Source of the DNA: an uncultured Clostridia bacterium
GTDB lineage: Bacteria > Bacillota > Clostridia > Christensenellales > Aristaeellaceae
Length of the DNA: 64,000 nt
Assembly: GCA_947167215.1 (NCBI GenBank)
Contig: CAMVHE010000007.1
Span: forward strand, 1 to 64,000
Direction: 5' to 3'
Position 1 is the stretch's first letter, and each line of letters starts with the position of its first letter. The notes under the pieces were generated by a model. That model saw nothing but the letters and a program-made list of their open reading frames with translations, did not search any database and was not told where the DNA came from. This document shows, piece by piece, positions 47,661-55,506 of this stretch. Position numbers and translations under genes: made by a program.

Positions 47661-49061
47661 GTGGCCAGAGTACGCAGAATCATGCTTTATCTTCTGATAC
47701 TGCCGGTGCTTCTGTTCTGCTGCGGATTTCTGCTTCCTCCGCAGTATGACGCTACTTTCATGGGAGAACTGAAGCCAAAAACAGAAAGGCTGGATCAGAC
47801 GCAGGGAAGACGCATCATCCTAGTAGGAGGAAGTGCGCTGGCCTTTGGCGTGGATACGGAGGCAATGCAGAAATCACTGCAGTCCTTTCAGGTGGTCAAC
47901 TTTGGACTTTATGCAGCACTTGGAACCACGGTAATGCTGGATCTTTCCCTCCCTGCACTTCAGGAAGGAGATATTGTCATCCTGATACCCGAGCAGCAGA
48001 GCCAGGCGCTTTCCGGATTTTTTTCTGCAGAGATTCTCTGGCAGGGGATCGATGGGGCCTATGATCTGCTTTTCCGTCTTCCGCCGGAAAAACAGAAAGC
48101 CATGCTGGCTGCCTTTCCGAATTTTGCCGGAACCAAGCTGCGCTATTTCCTTACAGGAAAACCCATGCCGGAGGGTGTCTATGCCCGGTCATCCTTTAAT
48201 GAGTACGGCGATGTGGACACAGCCCTGTGTGACAGAAACCGAATGCCGGGCGGGGTGGATGAGGGAACACCCATCTCCTTTAGGAAGGAAATGCTGTCCG
48301 AGGAATTTGCAGAAGCTGTCCGGACATATGTAAAAAAGGCAGAAAAAAAAGGCGCCGCGGTCTGGTTTGCCGCGTGCCCGATGAATCGCCTGGCAGTGGA
48401 AAATGAAGAGGAAATGGACAATTTTTACAGCCTGCTGACAGAGAGGATGGATATCTCCATTGCCGGAAATCCGCATGAAAGCATTCTACCCGCCGGCTGG
48501 TTTTATGATACTAATTTCCATCTGAACCATGCAGGGCGGGAAGTGTATACCAGGATACTGCTGGAAGCAATTCTGGCCATACAGGGAGACCGGAGAGCGC
48601 ATGCAATGGAAGAGCCGCCCATGCCGCTGCCGGCGGAAACGGAAGAATCAGCGGGAAATGATGCAGATGCTGCCTGTTTTCTGTACGAGGTAAGAAACGG
48701 CAGGGTATACCTGAACGGTCTGACGGAAGCAGGCAGACAGCAGAAGGCCCTGACAGTGCCAACCCATGTGGCGGGCCTGCCTGCTGTAGGAATCATGAAG
48801 GACACTTTTAAAGACAGTGTTTCCCTGGAGGAATGTACGATTCAGAGCAATATCCGCTTTATTGCCGAAGGGGCTTTTGCGGGATGCCGGAATCTTGCAG
48901 TTATCCATCTGAATCTGCAGAGGCCTTCAGACTGCTCGGTATCCCCATCCCTGCTGATAGAAACAGAGGCAGTTCTGGAAGTACCTTCCGGCAGAAAAAA
49001 GGACTATGCCGCCGACTATTTCTGGTCGCCTCTGGCAGAGCGCATCCGTGAAACAGAGTGA
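47661..49061 (+). CDS. Membrane-anchored SGNH-like protein with C-terminal BspA-type LRR
   Basis: The 466-residue product has an N-terminal membrane anchor (about residues 6-24), an SGNH-like domain (about 48-320) with the Ser block LVGGSALAFGVD and the late FYDTNFHLNHAGREVYTR block, and a C-terminal leucine-rich BspA-like module (about 350-466: LTVPTHVAGLPAVGIMKDTF, RFIAEGAFAGCRNL). The domain order is the reverse of the lipoprotein at 44319. The start is GTG at 47661, because AAAGGAGGG lies 8 bases upstream and the hydrophobic anchor follows at once; the only ATG nearby is out of frame. Last gene of the MBOAT cassette. Confidence 0.8.
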   Translation: MARVRRIMLYLLILPVLLFCCGFLLPPQYDATFMGELKPKTERLDQTQGRRIILVGGSALAFGVDTEAMQKSLQSFQVVNFGLYAALGTTVMLDLSLPALQEGDIVILIPEQQSQALSGFFSAEILWQGIDGAYDLLFRLPPEKQKAMLAAFPNFAGTKLRYFLTGKPMPEGVYARSSFNEYGDVDTALCDRNRMPGGVDEGTPISFRKEMLSEEFAEAVRTYVKKAEKKGAAVWFAACPMNRLAVENEEEMDNFYSLLTERMDISIAGNPHESILPAGWFYDTNFHLNHAGREVYTRILLEAILAIQGDRRAHAMEEPPMPLPAETEESAGNDADAACFLYEVRNGRVYLNGLTEAGRQQKALTVPTHVAGLPAVGIMKDTFKDSVSLEECTIQSNIRFIAEGAFAGCRNLAVIHLNLQRPSDCSVSPSLLIETEAVLEVPSGRKKDYAADYFWSPLAERIRETE

Positions 49062-49096
49062 AGAGGAAAGCACCTGCAAAAGAAAGCAGCATAGTC

Positions 49097-49876
49097 TCAG
49101 TCCTTCCGGCCCGGGAGGGCTTCCTCAAAGGTATAGGATTTGCCCTGGAAGGTGAAGCCAACCATGGTATCCAGGCAAACGTCATGAATGCTGTTGAAGA
49201 GGCTGGTATCCAGATCGGGAGAGTCCTGCTTCAGCGTCTGGATAAGCTTCTGAAGTTCTGCACATCTCGCAGCACGGCTGCCGGGGAGAGCAGGAGCTTC
49301 CGGAACGGAAAGATGATTATAACGGGCAAAATGTCCGACATCCTGTCGGTGAATCTGATAAAGCGGGCGGATGAAGAACATATCCGGGTCAGAAGCCGCG
49401 CGGGCAATGGGAGGAAGTGCAGCGATTCGTCCCTCGTCAAAGAGGTGCAGCAGCGTTTTTTCATTGACATCTTCAAACGTGTTTCCAAGCGCGGCTTTTC
49501 CGCAGCCCAGTTTCCGGGCGGAAGCAGTCAGCCTGTCCAGGAGGGAATGACCTGGAGCATCCCGGACGATGGTCAGGGGAATCTCCAGATATTCACAGTT
49601 GCGGATGAGGAGCGCTTCAGCATCCGGCGGCAGGGAATCTGGGATGGTGATGAAGGATGCCCGGAAGGGAAAAATGCTGTGACGGATGAGTTCCTGAAAC
49701 AGCTTGGCCATGACCGTGGATTCGGCATCTGCAGACATGCAGACAGCCACATGGTCATCAGGGGCCAGCAGTCCGTAGCTGCGGATGGCTTTCATGAAAG
49801 GAGTCCACAGCTCCTGACGAAATTTTTTGTTGATGCTCCGCTCGACCAGCTGACAGGGGGAAAGGGTTCTGCCCAT
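49097..49876 (-). CDS. TtcA-like PP-loop-superfamily protein with degenerate active site
   Basis: The 259-residue protein aligns by eye with TtcA-type tRNA 2-thiocytidine synthetases: the N-terminal helix, the LGCGKAALGNTFEDVNEKTLLHL block (TtcA: LG..KIALGHH.DD...T) and ALPPIARAASDPDMFFIRPL. But the ATP-binding SGGKDS loop is replaced by CMSADAEST, the HH.DD residues are changed, and the paired CxxC motifs that hold the iron-sulfur cluster are missing. It has probably lost thiolation activity and may have another role. I start at ATG 49876 (MGRTLSPC) behind AGAAGAGGCATCC; a start at 49918 has no ribosome site. It is convergent with the SGNH gene. Confidence 0.7.
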   Translation of the reverse strand: MGRTLSPCQLVERSINKKFRQELWTPFMKAIRSYGLLAPDDHVAVCMSADAESTVMAKLFQELIRHSIFPFRASFITIPDSLPPDAEALLIRNCEYLEIPLTIVRDAPGHSLLDRLTASARKLGCGKAALGNTFEDVNEKTLLHLFDEGRIAALPPIARAASDPDMFFIRPLYQIHRQDVGHFARYNHLSVPEAPALPGSRAARCAELQKLIQTLKQDSPDLDTSLFNSIHDVCLDTMVGFTFQGKSYTFEEALPGRKD

Positions 49877-50028
49877 AGGATGCCTCTTCTTCTGTTTGTT
49901 ATTGTGTTCTTGTATCATTCAGAACATATCGGTATTTTAGCAGGATTCTGCAGGATTGTCGACAGAGGCATGAGCATGTTTGTTTTCCTACTTTTTTTAT
50001 GGGAATATAGCGAAAAGGGGACGAATTA

Positions 50029-50037
50029 TGTTATAAT
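50029..50037 (+). promoter_or_regulatory. Extended -10 promoter of the Rrf2 regulator gene
   Basis: TGTTATAAT, an extended -10 with exact TATAAT at 50032-50037. The -35 position is poor. Transcription would begin about 27 bases before the ATG. Confidence 0.65.
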
Positions 50038-50070
50038 GGTCGAAAGCAAGCGTTTCAGGAGGCGGCGGAT

Positions 50071-50508
50071 ATGAAATTTTCGACACGAGGCAGGTATGCC
50101 CTGCGCTTTATGATCGATCTGGCCCAGCATGAGGTGGAAGGGCCGGTGCCCCTCCGGGACGTAGGAAAGCGGCAGGATATTTCTACAAAATATCTGGAGC
50201 AGATTGTTTCCGCACTCAACCGGGCCGGGCTCATTCGAAGCGTGAGGGGAAACCAGGGCGGCTATCTGCTGGTTAAGCCGGCCAGCCAGTATACGGCCGG
50301 GGAGATCCTCGATGCAGTGGAAGGAGATCTTTTTCCGGTGACGTGCATGGCGACTTCCCCCAACTCGTGTGAGCGATATTCTGTCTGTAAAACCATCCAT
50401 TTCTGGGACGGTCTTTATCAAACGGTCAGAGAATATGTTGACAGGTACACACTGGCAGAACTGGTCGAAGACGGGAACACTGCGGAGGGCGGGGACTACG
50501 TTATTTAG
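50071..50508 (+). CDS. Rrf2-family regulator with three cluster cysteines (IscR-like)
   Basis: The 145-residue winged-helix regulator starts MKFSTRGRYALRFMIDLAQH, the Rrf2 hallmark. Residues about 25-65 hold the helix-turn-helix (ISTKYLEQIVSALNRAGLI, then VRGNQGGYLLVKP). Cysteines at VTCMATSPNSCERYSVC have IscR-type spacing (C-x7-C-x5-C), so it probably binds a [2Fe-2S] cluster and senses iron-sulfur status or redox. No isc or suf genes are beside it; it is a single gene between two minus-strand genes. ATG 50071 follows CAGGAGGCGGCGGAT. Confidence 0.9.
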   Translation: MKFSTRGRYALRFMIDLAQHEVEGPVPLRDVGKRQDISTKYLEQIVSALNRAGLIRSVRGNQGGYLLVKPASQYTAGEILDAVEGDLFPVTCMATSPNSCERYSVCKTIHFWDGLYQTVREYVDRYTLAELVEDGNTAEGGDYVI

Positions 50509-50610
50509 CATTTTCCTGATATCCTGCGCAGAACCTGCTAGAACTGCCTGCAATGCTCCGCAAAGATAAGACGCTGAATTGACGGGAACAGGTAAAAGGA
50601 AATAAGAAGG

Positions 50611-50640
50611 ATGCTCTGGAAAGAGCATTTTTCTTTTTTG
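50611..50640 (+). terminator. Intrinsic terminator after the Rrf2 gene
   Basis: Seven-bp stem ATGCTCT/AGAGCAT (50611-50617 with 50622-50628) with GGAA loop and TTTTCTTTTTT tail. Confidence 0.85.
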
Positions 50641-50691
50641 GATGCACAGAAACGAAGGGGGTTATCCGGAAGGCTTCAAAGGACTGCCGAA

Positions 50692-51198
50692 TCATCCGGA
50701 AAGAGATGTCTCCAGGGTTTCCAGCAGAGCAGAAGCTTCTTCCCGGGAATGCAGAATGAAGATCTGGCGCCCTTCCCGGTACTGATGCAGGAGCCGGAGG
50801 ATTCCCGGAAGCTGTGATTCTCTGAAGTTTTCAATCCATTGTCTGAATTCCGGGTCAAAGGTTTCTTCTATCCAGGGCATGTCCTCCCGCTTTTTTCCCA
50901 CTCGTGCAGCGGCGCCTGCGAGGCACACTGTCAGAGGATAGTCAAGAAGAAAGACCGTATCGCAGACCTGAAGACGCATTTCCAGGGTTCTTCCGTAATT
51001 TCCGTCAATGATCCATGATTCGGTTGTCAGGATAGAAGAAAGCTGTCGGTCGAATTCTTCCCGGGAGATATTTGTTCTGTCGGGCTTGTGCCAGAGCAGA
51101 TCAAGGTAGTAAAGCGGCACTGAAGTCATATCCCGAAGCTTTCGGGCAAAGGTGCTTTTTCCGGCACCCGAACAGCCGATGACAAGTATTCTTTTCAT
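50692..51198 (-). CDS. FlaR-like P-loop kinase (adenylate-kinase-related)
   Basis: The 168-residue protein has a P-loop near its start (IGCSGAGKSTFARKL), followed by YYLDLLWHKPDRT and SWIIDGNYGRTLEMRL, the pattern of the small NTPases annotated as 'topology modulation protein FlaR' or AAA-type adenylate-kinase-like proteins. The substrate is unknown, and the FlaR name comes from an old DNA-supercoiling phenotype. ATG 51198 follows AAGAAAGGACTTTCC. The gene has no partner in an obvious operon. Confidence 0.82.
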   Translation of the reverse strand: MKRILVIGCSGAGKSTFARKLRDMTSVPLYYLDLLWHKPDRTNISREEFDRQLSSILTTESWIIDGNYGRTLEMRLQVCDTVFLLDYPLTVCLAGAAARVGKKREDMPWIEETFDPEFRQWIENFRESQLPGILRLLHQYREGRQIFILHSREEASALLETLETSLSG

Positions 51199-51308
51199 GG
51201 AAAGTCCTTTCTTAGCGGAGGAACAGGGAGGACAGGATGATTATCTGCAGAGGAAGAGGAGAAGGATGACCCCGTCAGAAAAGAAAATGAGCAGCGGTTT
51301 AAAAACGT

Positions 51309-51447
51309 GAGCAGAGCAGTTCGGGGAGAAATTCTGCTCGCGAGCCTGTTCTGAAATAACGGAAAGTGTTACAGTGCCGGCAACCCCGAAACATCAGAAC
51401 GCCGATGTCAGATTCCATCCGGAACCTGACATCGGCGTGTTTTGTTT
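51309..51447 (+). ncRNA. Candidate structured RNA: hairpin with pseudoknot, long-range stem and terminator
   Basis: GAGCAGA (51309-51315) pairs with TCTGCTC (51333-51339). Its loop segment TTCGGGG (51320-51326) can pair with CCCCGAA (51384-51390), forming a pseudoknot. GTTCTGA (51348-51354) pairs with TCAGAAC (51394-51400). A perfect 12-bp stem (51400-51411 with 51426-51437) follows, ending in TGTTTTGTTT on the plus strand. No plus-strand gene starts close behind, so it would be a free-standing small RNA. I find no clear promoter and recognise no known RNA family. Confidence 0.35.
51400..51447 (+). terminator. Orphan intrinsic terminator on the plus strand
   Basis: Twelve-bp perfect stem (51400-51411 with 51426-51437), 14-base loop and TGTTTTGTTT tail. 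The only upstream plus-strand gene (Rrf2) already has its own terminator 760 bp earlier. Confidence 0.65.
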
Positions 51448-51511
51448 ACATAGTATGAAGTTTCGCCCCGATGAGGAAAAGAATGGATGGGACAGCAACG
51501 GTACCCGAAGG

Positions 51512-52843
51512 TCAGTCTGCGAGCGTTCCCATGGGATCCCAGGGGGCAAGTACCTCGGGTTCAAGTGCAGAAAGGGATGCTTTCTCTTTCAGATAGCAGC
51601 GCTCTACGGCAGCCTGGAAGACATACTGGTCAAACCAGGAATCCGAGCACATGTAGTACCCCTTTTCGCCTTTTTCATCTCCCCAGCTGTTCTCGATACG
51701 CCAGCGGACAGGTTTTCCATCTTCCAGATGAACACCGGTGAGAACCATGGCATGGTTCATGGCAGAAAGGCCATAGTTGAGCGCATCTTCCTTGGAGATG
51801 CTCATGGGCATTCCGGAAAGAAGATCAAAGTTAAAGCTCTTGTCATCCCACAGACCCAGCTCACGGTCACCGTAGTGTCCGACATCGCTGCCAAACCAGA
51901 CAACCTTGCCATCTTTCAGCTGGTCAATGATTGCAGCTTTGAAATCATTCAGGGGCAGGTTGAGATGTACGACGTTGCGGCCGCCGGCAACATTGCCCAG
52001 GAAGCGGATGGTATACGTCTTGTCATAGGGCTTATCTGCGGTGGGAGCATGGATGATGCTCACGGTGTTGTCCAGCAGCTGCGGAACGAGGCACTGTTCA
52101 GCAAAGGTGAGCGGTGTCAGGTTCTCGATGACATGATACTGATTGTCCTTATCCACATATTCGAAGTTGAACTGCGTGGGAGGATTGCCATAGCAGCTGG
52201 CCAGGAAACCATAAATCTTAGAAAGCATGGCATCCTTTTCATTCTGGATTTCTTCCGCAGATGCACCGTCACGGACCATGCGGCGCAGCTTTGCGGCACA
52301 GATTTTAAGGTTGCGGTTCAGCACGTAGTTCATCTGGCGGGTGTTGCTGCTCTGATAGGTTTCGTCAAAGATGTCCTTAGGGACAATGCCGTATTTGCGG
52401 ACGATGTTGGCGAACATATCCCACTGTCCGCCGTCGTGAACGCCGGTATTCAGGATAAACATTACCGTGCGGTCATCCGTAGGCAGGTCTGCGGTGGCAA
52501 GAATGCTCTCCAGGAAATAATTGGCCCGTTCGAATTTATCATAGAAGGCCAGGTAGCTTTGAGAAAGCTCAAAGTTCTTCATATTGTGTGTTTTGGCAAT
52601 TCGCTCCCGCAGCACGTTGGTTGCAGCAAAGAGCCAGCAACGTCCGGATGCCTTCTGATTGGTCACTTCCAGCGTTTCAATGGATACGGAATACTTCTGC
52701 CGTACAGCATTGGCATGGGGATTGGAGAAAGCGACATTGTTGAGTTCGGATTTGGAAAGAGCGAGGGCGGCAAGCTGACGCCCGCTGTCGTTTTCAAAGG
52801 CGGAACGATAGGCATTCAGCTGTGTTTGAGAAATGGCTTTCAT
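51512..52843 (-). CDS. pepC: Aminopeptidase C (bleomycin-hydrolase family, C1B)
   Basis: Cytoplasmic cysteine aminopeptidase that trims peptides, a natural partner of the Opp importer at 20-25 kb. The 443-residue product has the papain-type triad: Cys in KASGRCWLFAATN (about residue 70), His in NYGLSAMNHAMVLTG (about 365) and Asn in IENSWGDEKG (about 387). Length and the absence of a signal peptide fit the hexameric PepC/bleomycin hydrolase. ATG 52843 follows AAAGGAGTCTGAAC. It lies 12 bp after copZ and is likely co-transcribed with it. I see no minus-strand terminator with a clear T tract after it. Confidence 0.96.
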   Translation of the reverse strand: MKAISQTQLNAYRSAFENDSGRQLAALALSKSELNNVAFSNPHANAVRQKYSVSIETLEVTNQKASGRCWLFAATNVLRERIAKTHNMKNFELSQSYLAFYDKFERANYFLESILATADLPTDDRTVMFILNTGVHDGGQWDMFANIVRKYGIVPKDIFDETYQSSNTRQMNYVLNRNLKICAAKLRRMVRDGASAEEIQNEKDAMLSKIYGFLASCYGNPPTQFNFEYVDKDNQYHVIENLTPLTFAEQCLVPQLLDNTVSIIHAPTADKPYDKTYTIRFLGNVAGGRNVVHLNLPLNDFKAAIIDQLKDGKVVWFGSDVGHYGDRELGLWDDKSFNFDLLSGMPMSISKEDALNYGLSAMNHAMVLTGVHLEDGKPVRWRIENSWGDEKGEKGYYMCSDSWFDQYVFQAAVERCYLKEKASLSALEPEVLAPWDPMGTLAD

Positions 52844-52855
52844 GTTCAGACTCCT

Positions 52856-53065
52856 TTATGCAATGGAAGTGACTTTGAAATCAAGGGCTTCCACAGCCTG
52901 CTTCATGGCAGCATCGGAAACGTCTGCGGAGAGGGTGACATCCGCGGTCCCGGTTACATGGCTGACAGCCGCTTCTGCAACGCCGTCCAGAGCTTCCAGA
53001 GCTTTCTTTACGCGTGCTTCACAGTGCGGGCATTTCATTCCTTCAATATTCAGTGTCTTTTTCAT
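52856..53065 (-). CDS. copZ: Heavy-metal-associated (CopZ-like) metallochaperone
   Basis: The 69-residue protein is a single HMA domain with the metal-binding loop GMKCPHCEARV (Cys 12 and 15) and a ferredoxin-like beta-alpha-beta-beta-alpha-beta pattern. It should bind a soft metal, most often Cu(I). No copper ATPase or CsoR/CopY regulator is near, so the exact metal is uncertain. ATG 53065 follows GAGGAGGATGTTTCC, and a promoter lies at 53131-53159. Confidence 0.85.
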   Translation of the reverse strand: MKKTLNIEGMKCPHCEARVKKALEALDGVAEAAVSHVTGTADVTLSADVSDAAMKQAVEALDFKVTSIA

Positions 53066-53130
53066 GGAAACATCCTCCTCAATGATGAATTAGCGTATGG
53101 TGACGATTTTTAGACATATCATCGCGTTTC

Positions 53131-53159
53131 ATTTTACCAGACTTGTCAAGCAATGTAAA
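53131..53159 (-). promoter_or_regulatory. Promoter of copZ-pepC
   Basis: On the minus strand: TTTACA (53159-53154), 17-bp spacer, TAAAAT (53136-53131). It is back to back with the glnN promoter, the two -35 boxes being 4 bp apart. Confidence 0.65.
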
Positions 53160-53163
53160 AAGA

Positions 53164-53193
53164 TTGACGGATGACAGCAAAATGCGCTATACT
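53164..53193 (+). promoter_or_regulatory. Promoter of glnN
   Basis: TTGACG at 53164-53169, 18-bp spacer, TATACT at 53188-53193, about 40 bp before the ATG. Confidence 0.75.
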
Positions 53194-53233
53194 GCACCAC
53201 AACTTCTGCGACAGGCAGAAAATGGAGGCAAAC

Positions 53234-55309
53234 ATGAAGAATGTTCCTGAAAACTATGGATGCATGGTGTTTAATGATCAGGCGATGCATGAGCGGCTTT
53301 CCCGTGAGGTTTATCATGCTTTGCGCAAGACGGTGATGGACGCAAGACCCCTGAACCTTGAACTGGCAGATGCAGTGGCGGATGCCATGAAGGAGTGGGC
53401 GATCAGCAAAGGTGCCACCCATTACACCCATTGGTTTCAGCCCATGACGGGCATTACGGCGGAAAAACATGATGCTTTCCTGACGCCGATTGAAGACGGC
53501 AGGGCAATCATGGAGTTTTCCGGAAAGGAGCTCATTCGTGGTGAATCGGATGCTTCTTCGTTTCCTTCGGGAGGATTGAGGGCGACTTTTGAAGCCCGGG
53601 GATATACCGCCTGGGACCCGACTAGCTATGCCTTTATCAAGGACGAAACGCTTTGCATTCCTACAGCATTCTGCAGTTATACAGGGGAAATCCTGGATAA
53701 GAAGACGCCGCTGCTGCGCTCCATGGATGCGGTCAGCCGCCAGGCATGCAGGGTTCTGAAGCTCTTCGGGAAGGATGTCAAGCGGGTAACAACCAGCGTT
53801 GGCGCGGAGCAGGAATACTTTCTGATCGATGTGGAAGACTATAAAAAGCGCCCCGACCTGATTCTGACAGGACGTACGCTCTTTGGTGCTCCGGCTCCCA
53901 AAGGACAGGAGCTGAATGATCACTATTTCGGGTCTATCCGCCCCAGGGTCAAGGCATTTATGGCGGAGCTGGATGACGAGCTCTGGAAACTGGGAATCAG
54001 TGCGAAGACTGAGCACAATGAGGTGGCTCCGTGCCAGCATGAAATGGCACCGGTATTTGAATCCACCAATCTGGCAACCGATCATAATCAGATTACCATG
54101 GAGCTCATGCGCCGCATAGCTGCCAGACATGGCCTGGTCTGTCTGCTCCACGAAAAACCCTTTGCGGGCATCAACGGGTCCGGAAAGCATAATAACTGGT
54201 CTCTCAGCACGGATAAAGGCGAAAATCTGCTGGATCCGGGCCGTACGCCCCGGGATAATGCCCAGTTTCTGCTTTTCCTGACAGCGGTGATCAAGGCGGT
54301 GGACGAGTATCCGGATCTGCTGCGGCTGAGTGTGGCAAGCGCCGGAAATGATCACCGTCTGGGAGGCAATGAGGCACCTCCGGCGATTATTTCCATGTAT
54401 GTGGGAGAGGAACTGGAGGCAGTTATTCGTTCCATCATCGACGGAGTGCCTTATCTGGGAACCGGGCAGACGATTATGGACATCGGTGTATCCACGCTGC
54501 CGCCCATTCCCAAGGATAATTCGGATCGCAATCGTACGTCTCCCTTTGCTTTTACGGGGAACAAGTTTGAATTCAGAAGCCCGGGTGCTTCCTTCAACAT
54601 AGCCTGCACCAACATCATGATCAACAGTGCGGTGGCAGACGAGCTTATGGCCTTTGCAGATGAGCTGGAAAAGGCAGAAGACTTTGATGATGCACTCAAA
54701 AAGCTGATCCGCCGGGAACTGACTCAGCATGAGCGTGTACTTTTCCATGGAAACGGCTATTCTGAGGAGTGGGTGAAAGAAGCTGCCAGACGCGGTCTTC
54801 CGAACATGGTTTCGGCTCCGGAGGCACTTGCCCATTATACGGACCAGAAGAATGTGGAGATGTTCCGGCGTCAGAGTGTCTTCACCCAGGAAGAAGTTCG
54901 TTCCCGCAGGGATATTACCCTCGAGGAATACAGCAAGACCGTACATATCGAAGCGAATACCAGCCTGTATATGCTGGAACGGATGATTATTCCCGCATGT
55001 ATCCGGGCATCCAGAGAGATTGCTGAAAGCGTTGCAGCCAAGGCATCCATCGGGATCGAAGCCCCGGCGGAAAAGGAGAGGGCACGGACTATTTCAGAAA
55101 AAACAGCGGAACTTATTGCCTGCAAGGAAAGACTGGAAAAAGCACTTGAAGGGATGCCGACGGATCAGATCGGAGAGGGCATGGCCTACCGGCATCTGGT
55201 GATTCCTGCGATGGAGGCGGCGCGCACTCTGGCAGACCAGCTGGAAATGATGTTGCCCAGGAACATCTGGCCGATGCCAACCTATGCGGATATCCTTTTC
55301 TATGTCTGA
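53234..55309 (+). CDS. glnN: Glutamine synthetase type III (GlnN)
   Basis: ATP-dependent ligation of ammonia to glutamate. At 691 residues it has the length of GSIII (about 700) rather than GSI (about 450-470). GSIII features include THWFQPMTGITAEKHDAF, SGGLRATFEARGYTAWDPTS, SVGAEQEYFLI, EVAPCQHEMAPVFE and GSGKHNNWSLST, plus GGNEAPPAIISMYVG. I start at ATG 53234 (MKNVPENYG), which has GGAGGCAAAC just upstream; the frame is open to 53171 but this would include the promoter. It is monocistronic, with its own promoter and terminator. Confidence 0.96.
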   Translation: MKNVPENYGCMVFNDQAMHERLSREVYHALRKTVMDARPLNLELADAVADAMKEWAISKGATHYTHWFQPMTGITAEKHDAFLTPIEDGRAIMEFSGKELIRGESDASSFPSGGLRATFEARGYTAWDPTSYAFIKDETLCIPTAFCSYTGEILDKKTPLLRSMDAVSRQACRVLKLFGKDVKRVTTSVGAEQEYFLIDVEDYKKRPDLILTGRTLFGAPAPKGQELNDHYFGSIRPRVKAFMAELDDELWKLGISAKTEHNEVAPCQHEMAPVFESTNLATDHNQITMELMRRIAARHGLVCLLHEKPFAGINGSGKHNNWSLSTDKGENLLDPGRTPRDNAQFLLFLTAVIKAVDEYPDLLRLSVASAGNDHRLGGNEAPPAIISMYVGEELEAVIRSIIDGVPYLGTGQTIMDIGVSTLPPIPKDNSDRNRTSPFAFTGNKFEFRSPGASFNIACTNIMINSAVADELMAFADELEKAEDFDDALKKLIRRELTQHERVLFHGNGYSEEWVKEAARRGLPNMVSAPEALAHYTDQKNVEMFRRQSVFTQEEVRSRRDITLEEYSKTVHIEANTSLYMLERMIIPACIRASREIAESVAAKASIGIEAPAEKERARTISEKTAELIACKERLEKALEGMPTDQIGEGMAYRHLVIPAMEAARTLADQLEMMLPRNIWPMPTYADILFYV

Positions 55310-55327
55310 GTACCATGTCTGAGTACC
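55302..55327 (+). repeat. Perfect 13-bp tandem duplication across the glnN stop codon
   Basis: The unit ATGTCTGAGTACC occurs at 55302-55314 and again at 55315-55327. The first copy contains the glnN stop codon TGA (55307-55309). Confidence 0.9.
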
Positions 55328-55334
55328 ATAATAC

Positions 55335-55377
55335 AAAAATGTCCATATGGCATGCCATGTGGACATTTTGTTTTTTT
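55335..55377 (+). terminator. Intrinsic terminator after glnN
   Basis: Long stem CAAAAATGTCCA...TGGACATTTTG that can extend through ATGG/CCAT to a short loop, followed by TTTTTTT. Confidence 0.9.
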
Positions 55378-55506
55378 GAAAAGTGCTACCGAACCCTTCG
55401 GGCATCTCTGAGAAAAGGCAGAGGGGGAAATGACGGTTTTCTGCATCGATGAGAATCAGGAACGCGGACTTCCGCAGGGCGGGCGCAAAACCGGAAAACT
55501 GGAGGT

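Larger units (their letters stand above)
51199..51511. other. Intergenic region of 313 bp holding a possible structured RNA
   Basis: Between the start of the FlaR-like gene and the end of pepC, both on the minus strand. No coding frame is credible. The right half holds several complementary segments and a terminator readable on the plus strand (next entry). Confidence 0.5.

Noticed and set aside
51361..51400. Resemblance of GTGCCGGCAACCCCG to the conserved GCCCGGCAACC part of SAM-I riboswitches
   Set aside because: The other SAM-I core elements (GGTGGAGGGA, GGCCC, the kink-turn, P3/P4) are absent and no methionine gene follows on that strand.
51374..53113. Plus-strand open frame of 579 residues opposite pepC and copZ
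   Set aside because: Antisense to two clearly identified genes with intact active-site motifs, and without a credible ribosome site.
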